Positions 34,336 to 43,327 of a stretch of 64,000 nucleotides of DNA are shown here, in pieces. Below the pieces are notes generated by a model, which saw only the letters and a list, made by a program, of their open reading frames with translations, made no database searches and was not told the origin of the DNA. The stretch spans positions 102,791 through 166,790 of the forward strand of contig JAWRKM010000003.1 in assembly GCA_040306945.1 (NCBI GenBank), written 5' to 3'. Source of the stretch: Anaeroglomus sp040306945. GTDB lineage: Bacteria; Planctomycetota; Phycisphaerae; Sedimentisphaerales; Anaerohalosphaeraceae. How positions within the stretch are numbered: the first letter of the stretch is position 1; the number at the start of each line of letters is the position of its first letter. The position numbers and the translations under genes are program-made.

Positions 34336-35010
34336 TTATCCTTTTGGAAAAGTAAAGGGGACACGCATTCGAAACCGCACGGGCTTACCGTTGCGTTTAC
34401 CGGGTTCAAATTTCCATTGTTTTACGGCATTCAGGGCCGGCTTTTCGAAGATCGGATCCGAGGATTTCTGGACCATTGGATTTTCGACCCGGCCTTCCTG
34501 ATCGACCACAAAGATAATATAAACTGTGCCGGGTGCCTTTTTACGCAGTTCCTTGGTCAGCATGGGGCCAGGTTGATAGATTACACGCGGTGTCTGGTCC
34601 AGATCAGCCACCGAAAACAGGGCATCCACACCGCTTTCTCCAGACGAGACCACCGTATTCAGCTTGACCGCAAAATCGCCGGTTGTCCAGCCCTCACTGA
34701 TGCCCGGGTTCAGTGCCAGTTCAAGCTGTGACAGGTCCAGCGGCGGAGCTTCCTCATTTAATTCCGGGGGCGTTTCTTCCTGCGGCGTTTCTTTCTCTGG
34801 CTCTTCCTGTGGAGGTGGAGGCGGAGCATCCAGCTTCGCCGTGTCAACCGACTGAACAATCATGTCTGTGGCGGGCGGTTTACTGAGCGTCTGCATCAGA
34901 GGCAAAACCAGAAACAGCAGGAATGTCAACCCTACTGCTCCCAGCAACACCAGCAGCCGATGAGTCAGTTCCTTAAGCATCCACAATGATTTGGATTGGA
35001 GATTATTCAT
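34336..35010 (-). CDS. tonB: Energy-transducing protein TonB
   Basis: 224 residues. One N-terminal membrane helix (about 18-40), then a Pro/Glu-rich periplasmic spacer (PPPPPQEEPEKETPQEETPP), then the C-terminal TonB domain (about 145-224) with APGTVYIIFVVDQEGRV and ALNAVKQWKFEPGKRNGKPV. It delivers proton-motive force from ExbBD to outer-membrane receptors, presumably the receptor encoded next to this operon. The short spacer is of the TonB2 kind. Confidence 0.92.
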   Translation of the reverse strand: MNNLQSKSLWMLKELTHRLLVLLGAVGLTFLLFLVLPLMQTLSKPPATDMIVQSVDTAKLDAPPPPPQEEPEKETPQEETPPELNEEAPPLDLSQLELALNPGISEGWTTGDFAVKLNTVVSSGESGVDALFSVADLDQTPRVIYQPGPMLTKELRKKAPGTVYIIFVVDQEGRVENPMVQKSSDPIFEKPALNAVKQWKFEPGKRNGKPVRFRMRVPFTFPKG

Positions 35011-35022
35011 AACAGGAATGAT

Positions 35023-35436
35023 TTATTTTTTGTTTTGCCGTGATGCCACGCTGACCTTGACTGCTCCGGCCAGCTTGGCCTCATCAATAACGCGAACCAG
35101 CAGGCCAGAGGGTGCTGCCGAATCGGCCTGAATAATAACGGGTATATCTTCTTTCTGGAGCATCCGTTTGACCAGGGGCTGGATACCGCTAAAGCCAATT
35201 TCCCTTCCGCCATAGACCACTTCCCCCTTGGCCGTCAGAGCAATCAGAATACTGGTTTTTTCCAGCCTGACGGAGGAAGCGGCCTGGGGCTTGTCCACTT
35301 CGATGCCGGTCTCTTCCACAAACGTTGTTGTGACGATGAAGAAAATCAGAAGGATAAAGATGCAGTCCATCATCGGCGACATGTCGATTGCGGCTTCATT
35401 GCCTTCATCCGATCCTGTTTGACGAAATCGTCCCAT
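35023..35436 (-). CDS. exbD: Biopolymer transport protein ExbD
   Basis: 137 residues. One membrane helix (about 22-44) with the essential Asp24 (SPMMDCIFILLIFF), then a periplasmic domain ending in VRVIDEAKLAGAVKVSVAS. Works with ExbB as the proton channel that energises TonB. Twelve bases before tonB. Confidence 0.92.
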   Translation of the reverse strand: MGRFRQTGSDEGNEAAIDMSPMMDCIFILLIFFIVTTTFVEETGIEVDKPQAASSVRLEKTSILIALTAKGEVVYGGREIGFSGIQPLVKRMLQKEDIPVIIQADSAAPSGLLVRVIDEAKLAGAVKVSVASRQNKK

Positions 35437-35517
35437 AGAGTCCTCGTTGGTTAATAATCCATCCGAATTTCCGCAGCAATAGTCTGCCGGCAGCCGGCTG
35501 AAATGCCGGGTCGGAAA

Positions 35518-36171
35518 TTATGATTCACATTCATTCCGCTGATTCTGATGATGCAGCTTTTTATACAGTTTCTGTGTACATACCGTTTCCAGATGCGCCA
35601 GAAAGGCCTTATACCGCTCATGCTTTCGCACCAGCTGATACCGAAAAAACAGACCCGGCAAGGCGACCACCAGCCCCGTTTCAGTGGTAATCAGGGCCTC
35701 GGAAATTCCCTTGGCAATCATACCCATCGTTTTTTCTCCACCCGAACCGGAAGCCAGAGCCGCAAATGTCGCCAGCATGCCGGTTACCGTACCCAGCAAT
35801 CCCAGCAGCGGCGCCACACCGACACAGATTTTCATCACACGCAGATCGCGTTCAAACGGAGCAATTTCCGTCACGTACAGTTCTTCAAAAAACAGCGTCA
35901 TATCCTCAAGCGATTCCCCGCCAGTCACAAAATCCAGCAGTTCTCCAATAGGGCCTTTGCGTTCCCGGGGATGGTCAATCCAGTGACGCCAGGTCTTCTC
36001 AGATATCGAGGTAAATCCCTTACCCGACAATCTCAGGTGCACATGCATCCCCAGGGCATACATCACCAGGGCACTGACCGCGATCGGGATCATTGCCCAA
36101 CCGCCGGAAATCCATATTTCAACGGCCTGCTGCCATAACTTTTCAACCTGTACTCCCAGAGCCGCGTTCAT
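35518..36171 (-). CDS. exbB: ExbB/TolQ-type proton channel (ExbB2-like)
   Basis: 217 residues with three membrane helices. The MotA/TolQ/ExbB signature is seen: VGVAPLLGLLGTVTGMLATFAAL (about 127-149), then GISEALITTETGLVVALPGL (about 165-184). Its start overlaps the stop of the larger ExbB-like gene by four bases. Two ExbB homologues in one operon is the Vibrio TonB2 pattern, where the shorter one is ExbB2. Confidence 0.9.
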   Translation of the reverse strand: MNAALGVQVEKLWQQAVEIWISGGWAMIPIAVSALVMYALGMHVHLRLSGKGFTSISEKTWRHWIDHPRERKGPIGELLDFVTGGESLEDMTLFFEELYVTEIAPFERDLRVMKICVGVAPLLGLLGTVTGMLATFAALASGSGGEKTMGMIAKGISEALITTETGLVVALPGLFFRYQLVRKHERYKAFLAHLETVCTQKLYKKLHHQNQRNECES

Positions 36172-37619
36172 TCTTTGATGCCTTCTGCTGCCTGAACCAA
36201 TGTTTCGGATTGTTTACTAATCTGATTGACCATGGCAATGGCGGCTTTTTCCATCTGATTAATCACGCCGCGGGCTTTGCGCGATAAAAAGGCATGTATC
36301 AGCAGCGAGGGGATGGCCACAATCAGGCCGAATTCAGTCGTGATCAACGCCTCGGATATCCCCGCCGACAGGGTTTTGACATCGCCGGAACCAAACACCG
36401 TAATCAGTTTAAAGGTGTTGATAATACCGGTCACAGTACCCAATAACCCCAGCAGCGGGGCAGCGGAGGCACTGATGGCGATGAATGGTAAAAACCGCTC
36501 CAGCTTCAGACGCATCGACAGGACTTTTTCATACATGACCTCTTCCACCAATTCGCGGGGCTGGTCCAGATGCTGTGCTCCGGCCAGCAGCATTTCCCCC
36601 ACCGGCCCGCCGATGGATTGAGCCGCCTCGATGGCAGCTTTCTGATCATGGGCAGACAATGCCTTTAGCAGAGCCGCAATGCGTTTTTGCGAGGGATTGC
36701 GGATAAACGCCATGCTCAGCCACTTTATAAGCCCCACAAACAAGGCCGCCCCTGCCAGCGTAAAAATCGGATACATCACCGGACCGCCTTTTTGAATATG
36801 CTCAATCAGCGTTTCCTCGGTCTGTTCTATTTTATGGGCATTTCCGAGCGTTGGGTCCAGGGGAAACAGACCCTGGGTTCGCATAAAAAACTGAGTTGCG
36901 ACCTGTGCGTCAGACGGCGATCCGAAAGGAATTACTGCCGGTTCCAGAGAGCCAAGCCGCTGTTCTGCAGTCCCGATATTCTTGCCGTCATCAGACTCGA
37001 AAAGTGCCGCCGGGCCAACCAGGACAAATGTCCCATGGTGAATCGAACCGCTCGAATCCACTGCAGTCCCGTCAAACTTTGTTCCGCCAAGGGCATCATA
37101 AAGCCGATCCAGAGACACCTCCAGCAGTTTGGCCTGGGCCTGATAGATCTCCTGTTCCGAGAGGCTGGTATTTTCCAAAGCCAATTTTGCAGCTTCAAGG
37201 GCGTCTCGATACCGCTGAATTTCTGCAATATGAAGTCGGGATTCGAAATTACGGATATATTCGCTTAGCAAGTTGGACAGATAGGCGGATTCTTCGCGAC
37301 GAGACTTGATCTCATTTTGCAAATTGGTTAAATCGAGTGTCCGCGTGTCCACCAGACGGGAAGCCTGCTGATACTCAAGACGTACTTGTGATAATTCACT
37401 TTCCAGTTCACTGAGTTTGCGACTCAGGGGAATCTTTTCAGCTGCGGCCTGTTCCCGCAGTGAACGCAGTTGTGCAAGGCTGTCTTCCAGCTTTTTCTGC
37501 ACCACCCCGGCAGCCTGTTCGAACGTCGATCCGGAGTCTTGCGGCTGTTCCTGTGCCAGAATAATCCCTGAAATCATCAGCAACCATAGTCCAAAACCTA
37601 TTATGTATCTGTTTAACAT
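36168..37619 (-). CDS. ttpC: TtpC-like ExbB homologue with periplasmic coiled coil
   Basis: 483 residues. Signal peptide (about 1-22), then a long coiled coil (about 30-165) and a globular region, then the ExbB/TolQ part from about 280 with PLLGLLGTVTGIINTFKLITVFG and GISEALITTEFGLIVAIPSL. This architecture is that of TtpC, the extra protein that Vibrio TonB2 systems need. Gene order DUF3450-ttpC-exbB-exbD-tonB-TPR is the same as in Vibrio, which supports the call. It probably couples the inner-membrane motor to periplasmic partners. Confidence 0.88.
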   Translation of the reverse strand: MLNRYIIGFGLWLLMISGIILAQEQPQDSGSTFEQAAGVVQKKLEDSLAQLRSLREQAAAEKIPLSRKLSELESELSQVRLEYQQASRLVDTRTLDLTNLQNEIKSRREESAYLSNLLSEYIRNFESRLHIAEIQRYRDALEAAKLALENTSLSEQEIYQAQAKLLEVSLDRLYDALGGTKFDGTAVDSSGSIHHGTFVLVGPAALFESDDGKNIGTAEQRLGSLEPAVIPFGSPSDAQVATQFFMRTQGLFPLDPTLGNAHKIEQTEETLIEHIQKGGPVMYPIFTLAGAALFVGLIKWLSMAFIRNPSQKRIAALLKALSAHDQKAAIEAAQSIGGPVGEMLLAGAQHLDQPRELVEEVMYEKVLSMRLKLERFLPFIAISASAAPLLGLLGTVTGIINTFKLITVFGSGDVKTLSAGISEALITTEFGLIVAIPSLLIHAFLSRKARGVINQMEKAAIAMVNQISKQSETLVQAAEGIKE

Positions 37620-37633
37620 ACCTGATTTCCTGT

Positions 37634-38476
37634 TTAGCGAATATCCACGGGCAACTGTATAAATGACGCTACTTTTTCATTCTTCAAGATGGCAATGACA
37701 TCGCGGACCTGCGGTGCCACCATATTATTGGGTGTCCATATCCAGCCGGTCTCAGACGCGGTACCGATTCCCGCCACCGCTCCGTTGGCACTGGCATAGT
37801 ATCCATACCCGATTCCGACATAAACTGCCGTCACTTCAACGGAGGTTCCATCCGGCAATGTACGTACTTCACTGGCAAGGGAGATTTCCCGATTAAATTT
37901 ATCCACCTCGTTCAAAATACCCACGGTATTTTGAAAACGCTCGGCAATGGACAGTTTCGTTTCCGCCCCCTTTTCGGGCAGCCGCTGACTGAGGGGTTTG
38001 ACGCGTTCCCGGATAGGATCCGGAAGTCGCGGCAGTAGTCGCCGCGTCCGTTCTTCCAGGGCGGTAATGGTATCGCCCAGCGATGCAGAGGCCTGCTTGA
38101 GTTTGTCATTCTCTTCCATCAGGCCCGCCTTTTTGGTATCCATCTCAGCAATCCCGGCTTGGGATTCAGTTATCTTGGCCCGCAGAGATTCAATTTCCCG
38201 CTGAACCAGACCGATACGCTCGTTGAGCATTTCGACAGCCAGGGCCAGATCACGCTTCTCCTGTGAAATAATCCGCTGGGTTTCAACCCATTTCTCAAGA
38301 GCAGAACGGGTATCCTGAATGGTCTGGGGAGTTTTGTCATCGGGCGCAGCTCCCATTAACATCAAACCGGACAACCCGGCCAATACGATCGCTGCCGCCA
38401 TCCCCGGGATTCCTTTTCGACCACTTCGACCACCGCCACCCGATCTGCAATTCAAATTGTGTAATTCATTGAACAT
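37634..38476 (-). CDS. DUF3450-family protein of the TonB2-type operon
   Basis: 280 residues. Membrane/signal segment at about 25-45. Long coiled coil (about 60-150), then a conserved C-terminal region (YVGIGYGYYASANGAVAGIG, ETGWIWTPN) characteristic of DUF3450. The family is found almost only beside TtpC-type TonB systems. The biochemical role is unknown; an envelope-spanning helper is likely. First gene of the operon, downstream of a repeat box. Confidence 0.85.
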   Translation of the reverse strand: MFNELHNLNCRSGGGGRSGRKGIPGMAAAIVLAGLSGLMLMGAAPDDKTPQTIQDTRSALEKWVETQRIISQEKRDLALAVEMLNERIGLVQREIESLRAKITESQAGIAEMDTKKAGLMEENDKLKQASASLGDTITALEERTRRLLPRLPDPIRERVKPLSQRLPEKGAETKLSIAERFQNTVGILNEVDKFNREISLASEVRTLPDGTSVEVTAVYVGIGYGYYASANGAVAGIGTASETGWIWTPNNMVAPQVRDVIAILKNEKVASFIQLPVDIR

Positions 38477-38519
38477 CTTTCTGTCATCCTTAATATAGGG
38501 TACACCATATCAATGCCAA

Positions 38520-38573
38520 ACCCTAACAATCCACTATGAGCAAAACATTAGCGTTCTGTTACGATACAATTAG
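38520..38573 (-). promoter_or_regulatory. Pho-box-like promoter of the TonB2-type operon
   Basis: Minus strand: four repeats 11 bp apart (CTAAT, GTAAC, CTAAT, CTCAT; plus-strand starts 38569, 38558, 38547, 38536). Ten bases follow, then a weak extended -10 (TG-T-TAGGGT; TAGGGT at 38520-38525). Repeat number, period and spacing match the boxes at 43 kb and 51 kb. Confidence 0.6.
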
Positions 38574-38594
38574 GTTGTGTTCCTCATTGAGCAG

Positions 38595-38610
38595 TAAACA
38601 GACCTGTTTA
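38595..38610. promoter_or_regulatory. Palindrome TAAACAG-AC-CTGTTTA
   Basis: Perfect 7+7 inverted repeat with a two-base centre, between the receptor gene end and the TonB-operon promoter. No T tract, so it is more like a protein-binding site than a terminator. Confidence 0.35.
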
Positions 38611-38632
38611 TCCGAATACACCTCTTTTTTCC

Positions 38633-41614
38633 TTAAAACTCAGCCATTAATGCAATTCCAAACTCCATACCTTTGTGGTATGAACTCCGGGTCACATCAC
38701 TGCCAATATAATCCGATCGATAGACCGTCCTGATAGCCGGGTCGAGGAGATTCTTGGCCTGAAATTTCAATTTCCAGACGTCTCCGAGCTTTTGAGTCAG
38801 GCTGAAGTTCAAGGTACCGTACTCCCGGGCATAAATACTGGGGATAAACTTTCCATTGGATTGCCCGGCCCCGGCCACCAGCGTATCGCCTTGTATGGTA
38901 TAAAACAGCCCCAACTGGGTCCCAGTTTCCTTCAGATCATAGGTCATAAACAGGTTATAAATATGTTCCGGGGCATTGGTCATATCCCGTTTAGACATCG
39001 GCGCCTTGATATTGGGCTGATTGAACTGGGCAGCTTCCTCGTCCGGCAAAATCACTTCGGAACGAATAAACGTGGCATTGGCACCGACGGTAGTCCCCTC
39101 CAGTCTGTCCCACAAATGCTCAAGTTTCTGACGCATTTCCAGCTCTATCCCGCTGACTGTTCCTTCCGGATAGTTCATCGGCGTTGTATAGGTGAATCCC
39201 ACGTTTCGCTGGACATACTCAATTGGATTTTCGATATATTTATAGAAATAGGAGGCAGACCACAATCCTCCTTCATACGGCGTATAGTCCATCCGTAAAT
39301 CATAATTGTGCAAATCGCTCATCTGCAGACCTGGATTTCCAATGAAAACATCACCACCAAGAAATTCCTGCTGCTGAATCGGAGTCAGTTCCTTGAAGGT
39401 CTGTCGTGCAATCGTACGGCTGTAGGAGCCGCGAATGGAGAAAGGATCAAAGGGGGTAAATTCAAAGCCAAGCGAAGGGAGCACGTCCCGCTGCTTAAAA
39501 TCCACATCGGCATCACCAGGATTGAGCGCAACCGGGCCAGCCGCCCCTGGCGGTATCCAGGTCACATCGCTTTCGGCATCATTGGTAATGCTCAATTCAG
39601 TCTTTTCGAATCGGGCACCGCCTATAATACTGAAGTAGGAATTGACCGGCACATCGAGCATGTAGTAGGCCGCAGAGATATCCTGCTTTCCCTTGTAATC
39701 CACATCGATATCCGCCGCCGTCACCGGGTGGTTTTCATACGGAAATATATGACTCCAGTAGTCGCTCCACGGGCCTTCGTAATAGGCCGTATTGTCATTA
39801 AAATTACTGAATGAATCCTGGTCGTAATTCCGGGTGGTGCTGTCGCTGAAAATCCCGAATTTCATATACCCTTCATCCTCGGTCCACTGCTCAAAGGGCA
39901 ATTTCAGATTCACATAGTACTGATTGCTTTCTTCAATAATCTCTTTCCAGGTACGCTGGAGATTGCCGAGCGTAAAATTGGCCGCCGGCTTAAACGGACG
40001 ATGCACGGCCGGGTCCGTCGACGGCGGGACCCACGGAGGAAAACCCGGGTCATACGACTCGGCCCACCACAATGAACCAAACTGCCGCTTGTCGGGCTGA
40101 TACAACGTCGCAGAATTCCAGGACACTCCCCAATCCACCTCAGGAATCAGGAAGGTAAACAGATTTTTCACCGTCCATTCCAGTTCCGGCAGGGTATGTT
40201 TGGCGCTTAACTGAAAGGTTTGCGTTGTGCGCTCTGTATATTCGAGGGTTTCTGTGCGCAGATATGGCGCCGCATCTGGTTCCTGATTGCCCGGATCCAG
40301 AGGATCCGCAGGGTTATAGCCCGGGAAATACCAGGCTTTGCCACGGGTATCTTCGGCCAAGGTAGCGGTGCTCTCAGCGGAACGGGTGTACATATACAGG
40401 AATTTATAGGCACTGCTTTCGGTTTCAATTCCCAGAACACCCAGCCCGCCCCACTGTACTTCTTCGCTGGCCTGTGTGACATCAAACAAAGAGGTCTTGA
40501 AATCCCCGTGGTCCGGCGATCCCTGGCTATATTGAGGTGTCATCAGACTGCCAGGGCTCTCTACCCAATACGAGTCATCTATTCCATTATCATAGTAAGA
40601 ACTGTCGCGTTCATAAAAAATATTACCGAAACCGCCTATTTTAACACCATTATCGAATACATATTTTCCGCCGGCCGATTGCGACCATTTGTAGTCCACC
40701 GGAGCATTATCCCGCGTAACCCCGACTGATTCATCAAAAAAGCCATTCGAGGGGATATCCCGCTTGTCCCTGCCCAGCCAATTCACTCCCCCCCCATGGT
40801 AGGTCAGAAAATCATGATTTCGAAAGACCTGGGTATTAAAGCTGGTTTCAATGGAGGAACTGAATATGGTTTGTTCCGGAATGCCCTTAAGGACCACATT
40901 CACTGCCCCGCCGGAGGCATCGCCCTGCTGATCGGGAGTAAACGTTTTACTGACCTGAATGCTCTCGATCACCGCCGAAGGAAACTGGTCCAACTGTACT
41001 GCACGCTTATCGGTATCTGCCGTCGGCAGGCGTACTCCGTTCATCTGAGAATTGACATAGCGATCCGGCAGACCGCGTATGACGGCATATTTACCATCCT
41101 GTACCGTTGCCCCGGAAACCAGCTTCAGGGCACTCGCTGCGTCACTGGCTCCCGCCCGACTCATCAATTCAGCACTGATTGAACTCATCAGGGCGGGGCT
41201 TTCCATCCGCAAGTCCAGCAGCGCCGCTTCCGTGCCTCCTCCAAGCTGAATATCCTGAACGATGAATTCCTCCATCTCAGTAAAATCTCCGGCCAAAGCT
41301 GCATTCTGCTCGGTCATGGCCCCGGCTTTGACCACAACACCGGGCTTGACCTGGCGAAGATAACCTTCTTTTGCAAAAATCAGGGTATAGGTACCCGCCG
41401 GAACCTGATTGAACACATAATTACCTTCGTCGGTGACGATGGTTTTTGCCCCGGTCTCGACAATCGTGACTTCCACCGCGGCCAGCGGGACATCAAAATC
41501 CTGGTCCGATATCACACCGCGAATACCGCCGGTCTGCTCAGCCGCCCATGTGGACACAGCAGAAAGCAGCAATACCATCACCCAGAATCTGCGGAACTGA
41601 CGCCATTTTACCAT
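38633..41614 (-). CDS. TonB-dependent outer-membrane receptor with carboxypeptidase-like N-domain
   Basis: 993 residues from the ATG at 41614; the frame also has a GTG 14 codons upstream. Signal peptide (about 8-26), then a CarboxypepD_reg beta-sandwich (about 28-105: GGIRGVISDQDFDVPLAAVEV; YVFNQVPAGTYTLIFAKEGY). A plug domain follows at about 130-250 (YAVIRGLPDRYVNSQMNGVR) and then a 22-strand-type barrel ending in an aromatic residue (MAEF), as outer-membrane insertion needs. The ligand cannot be read from sequence. Its start overlaps the stop of the TPR lipoprotein gene (ATGGTAA), so the two are translated together. Confidence 0.9.
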   Translation of the reverse strand: MVKWRQFRRFWVMVLLLSAVSTWAAEQTGGIRGVISDQDFDVPLAAVEVTIVETGAKTIVTDEGNYVFNQVPAGTYTLIFAKEGYLRQVKPGVVVKAGAMTEQNAALAGDFTEMEEFIVQDIQLGGGTEAALLDLRMESPALMSSISAELMSRAGASDAASALKLVSGATVQDGKYAVIRGLPDRYVNSQMNGVRLPTADTDKRAVQLDQFPSAVIESIQVSKTFTPDQQGDASGGAVNVVLKGIPEQTIFSSSIETSFNTQVFRNHDFLTYHGGGVNWLGRDKRDIPSNGFFDESVGVTRDNAPVDYKWSQSAGGKYVFDNGVKIGGFGNIFYERDSSYYDNGIDDSYWVESPGSLMTPQYSQGSPDHGDFKTSLFDVTQASEEVQWGGLGVLGIETESSAYKFLYMYTRSAESTATLAEDTRGKAWYFPGYNPADPLDPGNQEPDAAPYLRTETLEYTERTTQTFQLSAKHTLPELEWTVKNLFTFLIPEVDWGVSWNSATLYQPDKRQFGSLWWAESYDPGFPPWVPPSTDPAVHRPFKPAANFTLGNLQRTWKEIIEESNQYYVNLKLPFEQWTEDEGYMKFGIFSDSTTRNYDQDSFSNFNDNTAYYEGPWSDYWSHIFPYENHPVTAADIDVDYKGKQDISAAYYMLDVPVNSYFSIIGGARFEKTELSITNDAESDVTWIPPGAAGPVALNPGDADVDFKQRDVLPSLGFEFTPFDPFSIRGSYSRTIARQTFKELTPIQQQEFLGGDVFIGNPGLQMSDLHNYDLRMDYTPYEGGLWSASYFYKYIENPIEYVQRNVGFTYTTPMNYPEGTVSGIELEMRQKLEHLWDRLEGTTVGANATFIRSEVILPDEEAAQFNQPNIKAPMSKRDMTNAPEHIYNLFMTYDLKETGTQLGLFYTIQGDTLVAGAGQSNGKFIPSIYAREYGTLNFSLTQKLGDVWKLKFQAKNLLDPAIRTVYRSDYIGSDVTRSSYHKGMEFGIALMAEF

Positions 41615-42861
41615 GGTTGGCTCAGTCCCTCTCGAATCTGGTTGAGTCGAGTCCACAACTCAGCGTCCGGTTCGACAGCAGACAATACCAGAGAGCAACA
41701 GGCAGCCGATAAATCCTCAGCCCGCGGCCTGGAATTTGGATTTTCAACCCCTTCTTCGACGGCTTTTTTGTAAACCAGCAGTGCCGTCCTGGTGTCTCCC
41801 ATAACCTGATAGGCTTCGGCAAGTTTGTGCAGCGTCCGGGCGCGATCGATATTGACAATCGAAAGCCGCTGGGCGTCAAAGAGGGCATGCGCAGCATCGC
41901 AGTCATTGCGAGCTGTTGTGGTATCGCCGGCCTTAAACCGAATCGCTGAAAGGCTTGCCATCATAGAGATGCGATGATCCAGACGCCATTGGCTGTCCTT
42001 CAAAAATGTATCCGCCTCTTGGACCAGTTCCAGGGCCTTGACGGAATCACCGTGATTCAACGCAAATCCGGCCAGTGTCATCAAGAGTTCCATCCGAACA
42101 AAATACGGCATTGTATTCCAGAGCGATTTCATTTCTTGTTCGATTCGATCACGACGCTGCATATCAGAGTAAAACCGATTGAACAATAGAGCATACGCCT
42201 GCTGGACATTCTGAAGAATATCAAACCCCCCTTCTTTACCCAGGGATGCCAGCGTCTGCATCTGCTCTTCAAATGCCCCTTCATCGCACTGCATTGCCCG
42301 AATGCCGGCAACTTTTCCTTTTTGCGAATCCACCACACCGATTTCATATTGATTGGCCTGATCGTTTTGTCCCAGCAGGACCAGAACCCCAGCTATCTTG
42401 ACCCGAATCGTATCTTTGCGCCAATCCTGAGCCTCATCGCATATTTGTTGCGCTTGATTCAGATACTCCCGCGCCATCTCGACCGCCCCGCGTTTGGCAT
42501 AATAAAACGCAAGTTCTGCATAACACAATCCTCGCCGCCAGTCGTCAATTCCCTGACAGTATTGGGCTGCACGTCCGGGCTGCTCCAGCTTCAAACAGGC
42601 CATTACCACGGCCTCCTGTGCACGGCTGCGATCTTTGATGTGCGGATTTTTCGGAATAGCCGAAGCCGTCTGAAAGGCCAACTCCAGCAGCTTGATCTGA
42701 TACTCCGCCAGGGGCTGATCGGAAATGGACACAGCCTGAACAGGTCTGTCTGCGGCAGAAGGTCCCAGGCCTGACTTACGATCACAACCGCATAGCAACG
42801 CCGGCCAAACTACTCCAGCCGCAATAAGAATGAATCTGTTCCTTAACGCTCTGTTGCTCAC
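41608..42861 (-). CDS. TPR-like lipoprotein encoded with the TonB receptor
   Basis: 417 residues from a GTG at 42861 preceded by AAAGGG at six bases. Lipobox ALLCGC near residue 25. The rest is helical with TPR-like repeats (AQYCQGIDDWRRGLCYAELAFYYAKRG; ARTLHKLAEAYQVMGDTRTALLVYKKA). Probably anchored to the outer membrane on the periplasmic side as a partner of the receptor. No enzymatic motif. First confident gene of the receptor operon. Confidence 0.78.
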   Translation of the reverse strand: MSNRALRNRFILIAAGVVWPALLCGCDRKSGLGPSAADRPVQAVSISDQPLAEYQIKLLELAFQTASAIPKNPHIKDRSRAQEAVVMACLKLEQPGRAAQYCQGIDDWRRGLCYAELAFYYAKRGAVEMAREYLNQAQQICDEAQDWRKDTIRVKIAGVLVLLGQNDQANQYEIGVVDSQKGKVAGIRAMQCDEGAFEEQMQTLASLGKEGGFDILQNVQQAYALLFNRFYSDMQRRDRIEQEMKSLWNTMPYFVRMELLMTLAGFALNHGDSVKALELVQEADTFLKDSQWRLDHRISMMASLSAIRFKAGDTTTARNDCDAAHALFDAQRLSIVNIDRARTLHKLAEAYQVMGDTRTALLVYKKAVEEGVENPNSRPRAEDLSAACCSLVLSAVEPDAELWTRLNQIREGLSQPW

Positions 42862-42972
42862 TCAAAACCCTTTGTCATTGATATTCCGGATGAACATTTC
42901 CGGCATTCTTTCTGGTTTCCAATACAAATTGGCCGCCTGATCCAAATCTGGACTGTTAAATACTGATAACAT
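42862..42972 (-). CDS. Possible 36-residue leader peptide
   Basis: Short frame whose stop TGA directly abuts the GTG start of the TPR lipoprotein gene, as expected for translational coupling. It starts MLSVFNSPDLDQAAN and contains no unusual residue runs. GAGG lies only two bases before the ATG, which is too close for good initiation, so the evidence is arrangement only. The frame can be extended to a TTG at 43062. Confidence 0.25.
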   Translation of the reverse strand: MLSVFNSPDLDQAANLYWKPERMPEMFIRNINDKGF

Positions 42973-42999
42973 ATCCTCATGACTTATCAGTATTGATAA
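42961..42999. promoter_or_regulatory. Inverted repeats of TGATAA/TTATCA
   Basis: TACTGATAA (42961-42969) and TTATCAGTA (42984-42992) form a perfect 9+9 inverted repeat. A third half-site, TGATAA (42994-42999), makes a second palindrome with the middle one. It lies in the leader region between the Pho-like promoter and the lipoprotein gene. Could be an operator or an RNA hairpin; no T tract. Confidence 0.4.
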
Positions 43000-43327
43000 C
43001 CCGCATTTCCATTGCCGCGACCAATCAGCACGGGGTATTTGAGGGCGAACTTTATCACCCAATTATGTGCGTATGGTTAGCGTTTTATTCAGTTTTGATG
43101 TGGCTACCATAATAATAATTGAATCCGCTTGTCCTTTTTCATTCGTTGCAGTTAAGGACAGCAGCTTCAACCGCTTGCTCCTTCGACTTGCGGGTTTATA
43201 GCCGAGCTAATCCCCGATGAAGTGCCCTCTCAACAACCGGCAGCAACAATCCTAAATCACACAGGCAGGAATAGTACAACAATTCCTTTAATATGGAGGC
43301 TACCCATTGGAATTCCTGTATGACTCT
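43000..43327. other. Intergenic region carrying the receptor-operon promoter
   Basis: Apart from the Pho-like box at 43049-43102 I see no gene. A small hairpin (AGGAAT/ATTCCT near 43270-43290) lies close to the end of the YibE/F gene but lacks a T tract. Confidence 0.4.
43049..43102 (-). promoter_or_regulatory. Pho-box-like promoter of the receptor operon
   Basis: Plus-strand repeats ATGTG (43065), GTTAG (43076), ATTCA (43087) and ATGTG (43098), exactly 11 bp apart. On the minus strand ten bases separate the last repeat from an extended -10, TG-A-TAAAGT (TAAAGT at 43049-43054). Only one repeat is a perfect GTTAG, so this box is weaker by sequence than by geometry. Confidence 0.5.
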
